This document shows positions 8,335 through 16,643 of a stretch of DNA of 64,000 bases, piece after piece. The DNA comes from UBA7803 sp034522075. GTDB lineage: Bacteria > Pseudomonadota > Gammaproteobacteria > Pseudomonadales > Azotimanducaceae. Every line of letters begins with the position of its first letter. The first letter of the stretch is position 1. Location of the stretch: positions 11,348-75,347 of the forward strand of contig JAXHLO010000013.1 in the NCBI GenBank assembly GCA_034522075.1, written 5' to 3'. The notes beneath the pieces were generated by a model. It had not been told where the DNA came from, made no database searches, and worked only from the letters and a program-made list of their open reading frames with translations. The position numbers were made by a program, and so were the translations under genes.

Positions 8335-9057
8335 TCAAGCCGGCGTATTGGCGCGCAGAAACTCGCGGACAGCCTGGCGTGCGGCGTCCCGGTCCCGGCC
8401 CTCTTTCCAGCTCTCGATCAACCGCGCATTGGGCGCCAGTTCGGCAATTTCCCGGGAGGTTTCTGCGGGGTGGTACGCATCCGCGCCGCAAAGCACCAGC
8501 AGCGGCGTGGTGCAGCGGCGGACGAAGTCTCGGTCCACATTGAACAGAAAATCGCCGTCGAACAGATTGTGCTTCAAGGATTCCAATGCCTCTGCACGGA
8601 CGTCCTGGCGTTCGGCCTGCAGCGGCTTGGCCCAGACGTCGAACATGTCGTAGAACAACTCGCGGTTATCCTGCGCGCCGATGGGCTGAAACAGCACAGC
8701 CGACGTTACCCGCTGCGGCGCGGCTTCGATGAGGCCCATGCAGTACGGACCGCCTATGCACATGCCTGCCGTATGAAAGCGTTCGACGCCCAGGTGATCG
8801 AGCAGGGCCAGCTGATCGCGGGTGTAGGTGTGCCAGCCGTCATCGGCACTCACCGGACCCCGGGACGCGCCGGCATTGCGCTGATCCATGGCGATGACCC
8901 GGAACTCGTCGGCCAGCTCGTCGAGCGGATTCCACGGCGCGTTGTCCCACAGCGATACGGCAGAACGCATGCCGCCCGGCGCGATCAGCAGCAGCGGAAA
9001 TCCGCTGCCGCGCTCCTCGTAATGGATTTCCACATCGCCCTGTCGAAATGTCGGCAT
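8335..9057 (-). CDS. Alpha/beta hydrolase with cysteine at the nucleophile elbow
   Basis: The 240-residue product has an alpha/beta-hydrolase layout: oxyanion region LLLIAPGGM, DQRNAGAS, nucleophile elbow GMCIGG (C100) and a late acidic position in LLVLCGADAYHP. The elbow normally holds Ser; Cys is known in dienelactone hydrolases. The usual C-terminal catalytic His is not obvious. It lies between the ligase (42 bases) and the reductase (48 bases), same strand, so likely cotranscribed. May cleave an ester, a lactone or a C-C bond; unresolved. Confidence 0.8.
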   Translation of the reverse strand: MPTFRQGDVEIHYEERGSGFPLLLIAPGGMRSAVSLWDNAPWNPLDELADEFRVIAMDQRNAGASRGPVSADDGWHTYTRDQLALLDHLGVERFHTAGMCIGGPYCMGLIEAAPQRVTSAVLFQPIGAQDNRELFYDMFDVWAKPLQAERQDVRAEALESLKHNLFDGDFLFNVDRDFVRRCTTPLLVLCGADAYHPAETSREIAELAPNARLIESWKEGRDRDAARQAVREFLRANTPA

Positions 9058-9099
9058 TGCCTTACCCCCGTTGCCGGTCGATGAACATCCCTGTGCACA

Positions 9100-10644
9100 C
9101 TAGTCCGCCGCAGGCCCGTCGAACAAGTCCGCATAACGCGCCCGCAGCTCGTTTTTCTGCACTTTGCCCATGGCATTGCGCGGCAATTCGTCCACGCAGA
9201 CCACCGCTTTGGGCTGTTTGAAGCGCGCCAGGCGGTCGGCCAGGGCCCGGCCTACCTGCGCCTCGCTGATAGCCGTGCCGGCCGTTTCCAGCACGGCGAC
9301 CACCGCTTCACCGAAGTCTTTGTGCGGCACACCGATGACGGCACTCTCGGCGACGCCGGGCAATTCGTCCAGCAAGCGCTCGACCTCCTTGGGATAGACG
9401 TTATAGCCGCCGGAGATGACCAGATCCTTGGCGCGTCCGACGATGGCAACCCGGCCTTCCGCATCCCGCACGCCGAGATCGCCGGTTACGAAGAAGCCGT
9501 CGGCGCGAAACTCTTCGGCAGTCTTTTCAGGCATGCGCCAGTAGCCGGAAAACACGTTGGGGCCGCGCACTTCGATGACGCCCACATCCCCGGGGTCGAG
9601 TGGCTCGCCGCTGTCCCCGGCGATGCGCAGGTCCACGCCCGGCAGAGGAAATCCGACCGTGCCGGGAACGCGCTCCCCCGCCAGTGGATTGGAAGTGAGC
9701 ATCATGGTCTCGCTCATGCCGTAGCGCTCCAGGATGCGGTGGCCCGTGCGCTCCTCCCAGGCGGCAAAGGTCTGCTCCGTGAGCGGTGCGGAGCCGCTGA
9801 TGAACAGCCGTACGCCGCGGCAGTGCTCACGGTTCACTTCGCCCTGCTCCAGCAGCCGCGTGTAGAACGTCGGCACGCCCATCATCACCGTGGCATGGGG
9901 CAGCGCCGCCGCCACCCATGCCGCATCGAAGCGCTGCAGAAAGATCATCGGACTGCCCCCCAGCAGCGCACAATGCAGGGCCACGAACAGACCATGGACA
10001 TGGAAGATGGGCAGCGCGTGCAGCAGCACGTCGTCGTCGCGCCAGCCCCAGGCCTCCATGAGTACGCGTGTGCCCGCGGCCAGGTTGCCGTGACTGAGCA
10101 TGGCACCTTTGGCGCGGCCGGTGGTACCGGACGTGTAAACGATGGCAGCCAGATCTCCGGCAGCCCTCTGCGCTACGCCGGTATACGGCTGCGCGCGGCG
10201 AGCGGCATCCACCAGTTCGCCGGCGTCGTCCGCCCCCAGGGTCGAGACCGCCGCACCGGCTCCTTCGGCCCGGGCGCCGGCGCGCTCCCGCGCCGCCGGT
10301 GTACAGACGAACAAGCGGGGCTCGGCATCGGTGAGAAAATATTCCACTTCCGCCGCCGTGTAGGCGGTGTTCAGCGGCACGTAGACCGCGCCGATGCGCA
10401 GGCAACCCAGATACAACGCCACCGCCAGGGGCGATTTGTCCACCTGCACCACCACCCGATCGCCCGGCGCCACACCCAGTTCGTGCAGGGCGCCGCCCAT
10501 GCGCTGCGCCCAGTGGTCCAGGTCGGCATAGGACCAGACCCCGGCAGCGGGCCGCTGCGGATCCGGAATCAGGCAGTCGCGATGCGGATGGGACGCAGCC
10601 GCACCGGCAAGCTGCAGGGCGAAGTTGTCGTTGGCGTGATCCAT
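9100..10644 (-). CDS. AMP-forming acyl-CoA synthetase, malonyl-CoA-synthetase (MatB)-like
   Basis: The enzyme activates a carboxylic acid to its CoA ester through an acyl-adenylate. The 514-residue product shows the P-loop YTSGTTGRAKGA, the adenylate motif ERYGMSETMM, the hinge region near TGDLG and the C-terminal lysine in NAMGKVQKNEL. The stretches GAVYVPLNTAYT and GTVGFPLPGV resemble MatB-type malonate/methylmalonate-CoA ligases more than long-chain enzymes. First gene of a three-gene minus-strand set. Malonate as substrate is an inference. Confidence 0.88.
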   Translation of the reverse strand: MDHANDNFALQLAGAAASHPHRDCLIPDPQRPAAGVWSYADLDHWAQRMGGALHELGVAPGDRVVVQVDKSPLAVALYLGCLRIGAVYVPLNTAYTAAEVEYFLTDAEPRLFVCTPAARERAGARAEGAGAAVSTLGADDAGELVDAARRAQPYTGVAQRAAGDLAAIVYTSGTTGRAKGAMLSHGNLAAGTRVLMEAWGWRDDDVLLHALPIFHVHGLFVALHCALLGGSPMIFLQRFDAAWVAAALPHATVMMGVPTFYTRLLEQGEVNREHCRGVRLFISGSAPLTEQTFAAWEERTGHRILERYGMSETMMLTSNPLAGERVPGTVGFPLPGVDLRIAGDSGEPLDPGDVGVIEVRGPNVFSGYWRMPEKTAEEFRADGFFVTGDLGVRDAEGRVAIVGRAKDLVISGGYNVYPKEVERLLDELPGVAESAVIGVPHKDFGEAVVAVLETAGTAISEAQVGRALADRLARFKQPKAVVCVDELPRNAMGKVQKNELRARYADLFDGPAAD

Positions 10645-10790
10645 GGGCGTAGTCTACAACGACCCTGCCGCCGCCATCCGCCCGGATTTCGCCGTGCGTT
10701 GACACGGCCTGCTGGCATGGTTGATTCTGCCTCCGTCCGGGGCGTCACGACGCCGCCGGGACGCCACCGTTTATCGACCGGGAGACACTA

Positions 10791-11660
10791 TTGCGGTTCC
10801 TGAGCTTTCGAGTGGGCCGCGACGAACACTTCGGTGCCATCGTCGATGAGCGGGTCGTGGATCTGTCCGAGCGAATGCCCGAATACCCGACCCTGCGCCA
10901 CGTGCTCGACGCCGGCGCGCTGGTTCGAGCCCAGGATGTCGCCGTCAGCGCATCCGCAGACTTCGAACTGAAGGACATCGACTATCTGCCGACCATCCCC
11001 AATGCGCGCAAGATCGTCTGCATCGGCGTCAACTATCCGGACCGCAAGCCGCACGCCACGGCCGAGGGCAAGCTGTCGGACTTTCCCAGCGTATTCATGC
11101 GCACGCGGGATTCCCTGGTGGGCCACGGCCACGACCTGCTCAAAGCGCCGGAGGTCGAACAGCTTGATTATGCCGGTGAGATCGTCGTCGTGATCGGCAG
11201 AGAAGGCCGGCGCATCCCGGAAGACGATGCCCTCGACCATGTGGCCGGCCTGACCATCATGAACGAGGGGTCAGCCCGGGACTGGATGCGGCGTGGCGAC
11301 TTCAATGTCACTCAGGGCAAGAACTTCGAGGGTTCCGGCTCGCTGGGCCCATGGCTGGTCACCCGCGACGAGTGTCCGCCGCAGGAGCCGCTGGATCTGA
11401 CCACGAAGGTCAATGGAGAGCTGCGTCAGCAGGCCAGCACGCGGGACCTGCGCTTCAGTTTCAGCTTTCTGGTCAGCTACCTGTCGACCTTCATGCGCCT
11501 GACCCCTGGCGATCTGATCGCCACGGGGACACCGGGCGGCACGGGTGACGAACGGGACCCGCCACGCTATCTCGAAGCCGGCGACACCGTCACCATCGAA
11601 GTCTCCGGAATCGGCGTGCTGCAGAACACGGTAGCCGCCGAGGAGCCGGCAACCCGCTGA
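10791..11660 (+). CDS. Fumarylacetoacetate-hydrolase-family protein with altered metal site
   Basis: The 289-residue product belongs to the FAH fold used by acylpyruvate hydrolases, oxaloacetate decarboxylases and related enzymes. It starts with TTG, eight bases after a clear SD (GGGAGA). In typical members the metal is held by Glu-x-Glu and a later Asp; here the first site reads DYAGE (A128, E130) and the second NEGSARDW (E159), so one Glu is Ala and the Asp is Glu. Other landmarks (IGVNYPDRKPH, PGDLIATGTPGGTG) are kept. Its stop and the next start share bases (TGATG), which ties it to the exported three-gene set behind it. Confidence 0.88.
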   Translation: MRFLSFRVGRDEHFGAIVDERVVDLSERMPEYPTLRHVLDAGALVRAQDVAVSASADFELKDIDYLPTIPNARKIVCIGVNYPDRKPHATAEGKLSDFPSVFMRTRDSLVGHGHDLLKAPEVEQLDYAGEIVVVIGREGRRIPEDDALDHVAGLTIMNEGSARDWMRRGDFNVTQGKNFEGSGSLGPWLVTRDECPPQEPLDLTTKVNGELRQQASTRDLRFSFSFLVSYLSTFMRLTPGDLIATGTPGGTGDERDPPRYLEAGDTVTIEVSGIGVLQNTVAAEEPATR

Positions 11661-12295
11661 TGCAGATGGTCCCCGTCGGCGTCCAGCGACTCCTGACCCG
11701 CGCAGATCGGCCCGGGCTGCAGGCCAGCCTGCTGGCGAGCCTGCTGGCGAGCCTGCTGCTGGTCTCGGCGGGTCCGGCACAAGGTCACGGCGGCGTGGTG
11801 CTGGAAGACGACCTGTGCCTCATCAAGATCGGCTATCTGGAAGCCCATTTCAAAATCTATCTGCCGCGCAGCCGCGGTCACCGGGAGTACTGCGAAGATC
11901 TGCCCCGGGCTGGGGAAACCGTGTTCGTCATGGAATATTCGCATCCCGACCTGGCCCGTGTTCCCATCGAGTTCCGCATCGTGCGCAACAACACCGGACT
12001 CGGCCGCTTCGCCGGTCCCCAGGACCTCGAATCCATGGACCTGGACGCGCAGACGGTCTTTCATCAACCTGCCACCGTAGTACCGGATGTCTTCACCGTC
12101 ATTCACGACTTCAGCCAGTCCGGTGAATACATCGGTGTGGTCACCGCAGAGCACCCGGAGAGCGATAAGATGTACCGTGCCGTGTTCCCCTTTCGAGTCG
12201 GCTTTACAGGACTGGGCTTCTGGCCATGGCTGGGCGCCTTCGCTTTGTTTCTGTTCGTCAATCTCTGGCTCATGCGCCAGCGGATGAGCCGCTGA
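11660..12295 (+). CDS. Exported, C-terminally anchored protein with predicted N-terminal histidine
   Basis: I do not recognise a named family. The 211-residue product has a signal peptide built on a LLAS repeat (residues 23-36) with a likely cleavage after A40-Q41-G42, which would leave H43 as the first residue (HGGVVLEDDLC). Two cysteines, C53 and C78, could form a disulfide; histidines at 63 and 74 lie between them. A beta-rich domain follows, then one membrane helix near the C-terminus (FWPWLGAFALFLFVNLWL). An N-terminal His is the copper ligand in histidine-brace proteins, so copper binding is possible but inferred. Coupled by TGATG to both neighbours, in an operon with a YtkA-like protein and a diheme peroxidase. 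Confidence 0.8.
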   Translation: MQMVPVGVQRLLTRADRPGLQASLLASLLASLLLVSAGPAQGHGGVVLEDDLCLIKIGYLEAHFKIYLPRSRGHREYCEDLPRAGETVFVMEYSHPDLARVPIEFRIVRNNTGLGRFAGPQDLESMDLDAQTVFHQPATVVPDVFTVIHDFSQSGEYIGVVTAEHPESDKMYRAVFPFRVGFTGLGFWPWLGAFALFLFVNLWLMRQRMSR

Positions 12296-12753
12296 TGGGC
12301 GGGCCGCTGGTAATACGGGTCGGCTCGCGGGCTGGACTGCTGGTCAGCCTGCTGGCGAGCCTGCTGGCTAGCCTGGCAGTCGTCTCGTCAGCGGCGACAG
12401 CGCAAACCGCCGGGGAACCGGGAACACGCTGGTGGCCGTCGGAAGCCGGACACTTCCGGGTCAGCTATCAAAGCCGGCTCGAGCCCATCACCATCAACCG
12501 CCTGCATCAGTGGGTACTGACGGTTACCGATGCCGCCGGCGAGCCGGTGGACGGCGCCCGCATCCGCGTCAATGGCGGCATGCCCGCCCACGACCACGGA
12601 CTGCCCACCGAACCGCGCGTGGTCGAAGCATTGGGCGGCGGCCGTTATCTGCTCGACGGTGTGCGTTTCCACATGCACGGCGCCTGGGAGGTCGTCCTGC
12701 AGCTCGAAGCCGACGGTAGTTCCGATACCGTCACGATCACCCTGGACCTGTGA
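12295..12753 (+). CDS. Exported YtkA/FixH-like protein
   Basis: The 152-residue product has a signal peptide (again a LLAS repeat, ending SSAATA) and one YtkA/FixH-like beta-sandwich domain. The family landmarks are GGMPAHDHGLPT (residues 94-105) and FHMHGAWEV (125-133), both rich in His and Met and suited to metal binding. Proteins of this fold are often linked to copper handling and oxidase assembly. Start overlaps the previous stop (TGATG) and its stop overlaps the peroxidase start (GTGA). Possible roles: metal chaperone or substrate of the diheme enzyme next door; neither is shown. Confidence 0.78.
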   Translation: MGGPLVIRVGSRAGLLVSLLASLLASLAVVSSAATAQTAGEPGTRWWPSEAGHFRVSYQSRLEPITINRLHQWVLTVTDAAGEPVDGARIRVNGGMPAHDHGLPTEPRVVEALGGGRYLLDGVRFHMHGAWEVVLQLEADGSSDTVTITLDL

Positions 12754-14021
12754 GCAGCGCCGCCGGCAATCTGCTGCGGCACCTGGCCGCCATGGCCGCG
12801 CTGGCGGTATTGATCGGCGGGCTGAATCGTCTGGCCGACATCAGGACACCACCGCCGTGGAGCGAAGCGGAGATCGAGCTGCTGGCATCCCTGTCCCTGG
12901 ATGCCCTGCCCCCGCCGCCAGCCGATCCCAGCAACGCTGTAGCCGACGCGCCACTGGCCGCCGAGCTCGGTGAACGGTTGTTCTTCGATCCGCGTCTCAG
13001 CGCCAACGGCCGGGTCTCGTGCGCCACCTGTCATCAACCGGAGCGGCGCTTCACCGACGGATTGGCCAAGGGCCGCGGTATCGGCGAAGCCGGACGCAAC
13101 ACGCAGAGTATCGTGGCGGCGGCCCACAGCCCGTGGGCGTACTGGAACGGGCGCCGCGACAGCCTCTGGGCCCAGGCACTGACGCCGCTGGAAGACCCGG
13201 CCGAACATGGCTTCAACCGTCTGGCCCTGGTTCGTGTGGTGGCCAACGATGCCGGCTACCGCAATGACTATGAGCGCCTGTTCGGCGCCCTCCCCGACCT
13301 GACCGACAGCGACCGTTACCCCGCTGCCGCCTCGCCACTCGGCGACGACGCTGAGCTGCAGGCGGCCTGGAACGACATGTCAGCCGGGGACCGGCAGCGC
13401 ATCAATACCATCTTTGCCAACCTGGGTAAGGCCCTCGCCGCCTTCGAGCGCGGCATACAGCCGCGGCCATCCCGCTTCGACGACTATGTGGCCGCGCTGC
13501 GCGACGGCGACACGACCGCTGCCGCCAGGCTGTTCGATCAACAGGAAGTCCGGGGGCTGCGCCTGTTCATCGGCCGCGGCCAGTGTATTCAATGCCACAA
13601 CGGCCCGCTGTTGACCAACAACGAGTTTCACAACACGGGGGTTATCCCAGCACCCGGCGAGGTGCCGGATATCGGGCGTGCCGAGGGGCTGCGACTGGCC
13701 CGTGCCGACCCCTTCAACTGCCTGGGCAATTACAACGACGCAGCCGAGCCGCGCTGCGCGGAACTGCGCTTTGCCCGCTCCGGAGCCGACCTGATCGGCG
13801 CCATGCGGACCCCGTCCCTGCGCAACCTGGAAAGTACCCAGCCCTATATGCACAAGGGTCAGCTCGCCGACCTGGCCGCGGTGCTGGAACACTACAACCG
13901 CGCGCCGGAAGCCATGATCGGGCACAACGAAGCCAAGCCCCTGGGCCTCAAACCCAGGGACTTAGCGGAGCTGGAAGCGTTTCTGCGGACCCTGGACGCG
14001 CCCGTGGCGGGCGTCGACTGA
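12750..14021 (+). CDS. Diheme cytochrome c peroxidase of the MauG/MbnH type
   Basis: The 423-residue product has two c-type heme sites, C91-ATC-H95 and C279-IQC-H283, and a single N-terminal hydrophobic segment (signal or anchor). Spacing of the hemes and the block around TPSLRNLESTQPYMHKGQ fit the bacterial diheme peroxidase superfamily, which includes H2O2 peroxidases, MauG (matures a tryptophan cofactor) and MbnH (modifies Trp in its partner MbnP). Starts with GTG overlapping the upstream stop. It is the last gene of the operon; the two upstream exported proteins are candidates for its partner or substrate. Confidence 0.9.
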   Translation: MSSAAGNLLRHLAAMAALAVLIGGLNRLADIRTPPPWSEAEIELLASLSLDALPPPPADPSNAVADAPLAAELGERLFFDPRLSANGRVSCATCHQPERRFTDGLAKGRGIGEAGRNTQSIVAAAHSPWAYWNGRRDSLWAQALTPLEDPAEHGFNRLALVRVVANDAGYRNDYERLFGALPDLTDSDRYPAAASPLGDDAELQAAWNDMSAGDRQRINTIFANLGKALAAFERGIQPRPSRFDDYVAALRDGDTTAAARLFDQQEVRGLRLFIGRGQCIQCHNGPLLTNNEFHNTGVIPAPGEVPDIGRAEGLRLARADPFNCLGNYNDAAEPRCAELRFARSGADLIGAMRTPSLRNLESTQPYMHKGQLADLAAVLEHYNRAPEAMIGHNEAKPLGLKPRDLAELEAFLRTLDAPVAGVD

Positions 14022-14029
14022 AGAGATCC

Positions 14030-14048
14030 GGCGGGATCAGATCCCGCC
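14030..14048. terminator. Perfect palindrome between convergent genes
   Basis: Nine-base arms GGCGGGATC / GATCCCGCC with a one-base centre lie between the peroxidase gene and gabD; the right arm covers the last gabD codons. There is no T-run, so a terminator role for convergent transcripts is only possible. Confidence 0.35.
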
Positions 14049-15488
14049 GAGACAGAGGTATTTGACCTCCACGTAGTCCTCGATGCCGTATTTGGAGCCC
14101 TCGCGCCCGGTACCCGACTCCTTGACCCCGCCGAAGGGCGCCATCTCGTTGGAGATCAGGCCCGTGTTGACGCCGACAATGCCGTACTCCAGGCCTTCGG
14201 ACACCCGCCAGATGCGGCCGATGTCACGGGCATAGAAGTAGGAAGCCAGACCGAAGGGCGTGTCGTTGGCCATCTCGATGGCCTCGGCTTCGTCCTCGAA
14301 ACGAATCAGCGGCGCAACCGGACCGAAGATCTCCTCGGTGAACACCCGCATCTCGCGGGTCACGTCCGTGAGCACCGCCGGTTCCAGGAATGCATCACCG
14401 TTAGCCGCACGCTTGCCGCCGGTGACCAGCCGGGCGCCCCGCGCCACGGCATCTTCCACCATGGACAGAACGTCGTTGGCCGCATCCGCGTCGATCAGCG
14501 GGCCGACCTTGACGCCGTCCTCGAAGCCGTCACCGACTTTGAGGTTGCGCACCGCGGCTGCCAGCTTCTCGCTGAAGGCCTCGTAGACGCCGGACTGCAC
14601 CAGCATGCGGTTGGCACACACGCAGGTCTGCCCGGCGTTGCGGTATTTCGAGGCGATGGCGCCTTCCACGGCTGCGTCGATATCGGCATCGTCGAAGACG
14701 ATGAACGGCGCGTTGCCGCCGAGCTCCATGGTGGTGCGTTTGACGTTGACCGCGCAGGCCCGGATCAGCTCCTTACCCACTTCGGTGGATCCGGTGAACG
14801 TGAGCTTGCGGATCTGCGGGCTGCTGGTGAGCACTTCGCCGATCTCGCCGGTGCGTCCGGCGAGAATGTTGACCACGCCCGGGGGAATGCCCGCCCGTTC
14901 ACACAGCTCGCCGATGGCGAAGGCCGACAGCGGCGTGGCATTGGCCGGTTTGCACACCACGGTGCAACCGGCCGCCAGCGCCGGCGCGATCTTGCGGGTC
15001 AGCATGGCATTGGGGAAGTTCCATGGGGTGATGCACGCGACCACGCCCACGGGCTGCTTAATGGTGACAATGCGTTTGTCCGCCGACGGGCCCGGAATGG
15101 TGTCGCCATAGATGCGCTTGGCCTCTTCCGCGAACCACTCGATGAAAGCGGCGCCGTAGGCGATCTCGCCTTTGGCCTCATCCAGAGGTTTGCCCTGTTC
15201 CGCCGTGAGAATGCGGCCGAGATCGTCCTGGTTTTCCATCATCAGGTCGAACAGGCGGCGCAGTGCGGCGGCCCGCTCCTTGGCCGTGCGGGCCGCCCAG
15301 TCTTTCTGAGCGCGCTCGGCGGCATCGATGGCCCGCTGGGTTTCCTTGGCTCCGCATTTGGCCACTTCGGCGATGGTCTCCCCCGTGGAGGGATTAGTGA
15401 TGCGGTTGGTGGCGCCGTCGTCGGCATCGATCCAGGCACCATCCACGTAAGCCTGGGTCTTCAGCAGTGAGGAATCCTTCAGGTTCAT
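14037..15488 (-). CDS. gabD: NAD(P)-dependent succinate-semialdehyde-type dehydrogenase
   Basis: Oxidises an aldehyde, most likely succinate semialdehyde, to the acid. The 483-residue product is full length: ITPWNFPNAM cofactor region, FTGSTEVGK, the catalytic Glu in MELGGNAP and the catalytic Cys in NAGQTCVCANR, with the GabD-typical C-terminus GGVKESGTGREGSKYGIEDY. It is the distal gene of a minus-strand group with an Ldh2-type dehydrogenase, an acyl-CoA ligase and a thiolase. Confidence 0.93.
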   Translation of the reverse strand: MNLKDSSLLKTQAYVDGAWIDADDGATNRITNPSTGETIAEVAKCGAKETQRAIDAAERAQKDWAARTAKERAAALRRLFDLMMENQDDLGRILTAEQGKPLDEAKGEIAYGAAFIEWFAEEAKRIYGDTIPGPSADKRIVTIKQPVGVVACITPWNFPNAMLTRKIAPALAAGCTVVCKPANATPLSAFAIGELCERAGIPPGVVNILAGRTGEIGEVLTSSPQIRKLTFTGSTEVGKELIRACAVNVKRTTMELGGNAPFIVFDDADIDAAVEGAIASKYRNAGQTCVCANRMLVQSGVYEAFSEKLAAAVRNLKVGDGFEDGVKVGPLIDADAANDVLSMVEDAVARGARLVTGGKRAANGDAFLEPAVLTDVTREMRVFTEEIFGPVAPLIRFEDEAEAIEMANDTPFGLASYFYARDIGRIWRVSEGLEYGIVGVNTGLISNEMAPFGGVKESGTGREGSKYGIEDYVEVKYLCLGGI

Positions 15489-15532
15489 GGTGTGGCTCCT
15501 GTGGGGAAGGGGTGAAAGATCATCATGGTATC

Positions 15533-15548
15533 GCGGCCTGGAGGCCGC
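15533..15548. terminator. Short GC-rich hairpin upstream of gabD
   Basis: GCGGCCT and AGGCCGC pair around two bases in the 72-base gap between gabD and the upstream gene. No T-run follows on either strand; it may attenuate or simply pause transcription. Confidence 0.3.
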
Positions 15549-15560
15549 TCCAACAGGGGA

Positions 15561-16622
15561 TCACGCGTCCAGGGGGGTTGGCGGGTCGACGCCCAGTTCC
15601 CGGGCCCAGGGCAGCATGGCATCGAACACCGCTGGATACAGGGTCAGACCGTCTTGCAGGGCCCGCTGACGGCCCTGCCAGGCGCGCTCGCCGGGGACTC
15701 GAACCGGGTTGGCGGGCTCATCCGGGGCGGCGCTGCGGCACGCCTCCAGCAGGTAGTCCACTTCCCGCAGGTAATCGGGCCACGCTGCGAACGCACGGGG
15801 ATCGAGGACTTCCAGGAACACCGAGTTGGCCTCGGCCTCGCCGGCGGCCTCGCTGCGGCCGTGGCCGCTCAGGGCCTGAGTGAGCACCTCGGTGAGCAGG
15901 GTCAGTGCATAGCCTTTGTGCCCGTGACCCAGACCGCCGATGGGCATGACGGTTCCGGGCGGATCGGCATTCATGACGCCGGGATCGTCGGTGGCGACCC
16001 CGTCGGCGGTCTTCAGGCAAGCCTCAGGCAGACGGCGGCCTTCCTGCCCGGCGCGGGCTATCTGGCCGCCGGCGGTAATGGCCATGCTGACGTCGAACAG
16101 CAGCGGCGCTGCCGACGTGGGCGCGCAGAAGGCCAGTGGATTGTTGGAAAACACCGCCTCGCGGGCCCCGAACGGACTGATGAAGCGTTCATCCGGCGTG
16201 CTCACCACCATGATGCCCAGCAGTTCCTGTTCCACCAGCGGCAGCAGATAGGCAGCCAGGCAGGCCACGTGGGTGCAGCGCTGCACGGTGACCGCCGCAA
16301 TGCCGTTGATCCGGGCACGTCCGGCGGCCTCGGCCACGGCACGGTGCACCAGCCAGGGCCCCGGTAAAAAGCCGGCATCCCAGGAAAGCACCGCCGGCCG
16401 GTCCGACAACACTGCCGGTTCACCCTGCACGCGGGTGGTGCCGTCGCGCAGCCAGGCCAGGTTGGCCGGCACCCGTTGCATGCCATGGGTGGTGAAGCCG
16501 AGCAGATCCGCTTCCAGGAAAGTGCGGGCCATGGCCCGGGCGCGGTCGTCGGCGAGCCCCGCACGGTTGAACAAGGCGGCGGTGAAGTCTTCCAGATCAG
16601 CGGCGGCAAAACGGTGACTCAT
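15561..16622 (-). CDS. Ldh2/malate-L-lactate dehydrogenase family oxidoreductase
   Basis: The 353-residue product belongs to the Ldh2 (YlbC/YiaK) family of NAD(P)-dependent 2-hydroxyacid dehydrogenases, which act on malate, sulfolactate, ureidoglycolate and similar acids. Seen: DLLGFTTHGMQR with the conserved His near residue 47, SNNPLAFCAPT and the glycine-rich GGLGHGHKGYAL. Twenty-one bases downstream of an acyl-CoA ligase on the same strand. The exact substrate cannot be assigned. Confidence 0.9.
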   Translation of the reverse strand: MSHRFAAADLEDFTAALFNRAGLADDRARAMARTFLEADLLGFTTHGMQRVPANLAWLRDGTTRVQGEPAVLSDRPAVLSWDAGFLPGPWLVHRAVAEAAGRARINGIAAVTVQRCTHVACLAAYLLPLVEQELLGIMVVSTPDERFISPFGAREAVFSNNPLAFCAPTSAAPLLFDVSMAITAGGQIARAGQEGRRLPEACLKTADGVATDDPGVMNADPPGTVMPIGGLGHGHKGYALTLLTEVLTQALSGHGRSEAAGEAEANSVFLEVLDPRAFAAWPDYLREVDYLLEACRSAAPDEPANPVRVPGERAWQGRQRALQDGLTLYPAVFDAMLPWARELGVDPPTPLDA

Positions 16623-16643
16623 GGCGGCTCCCGGCTTGACAGA

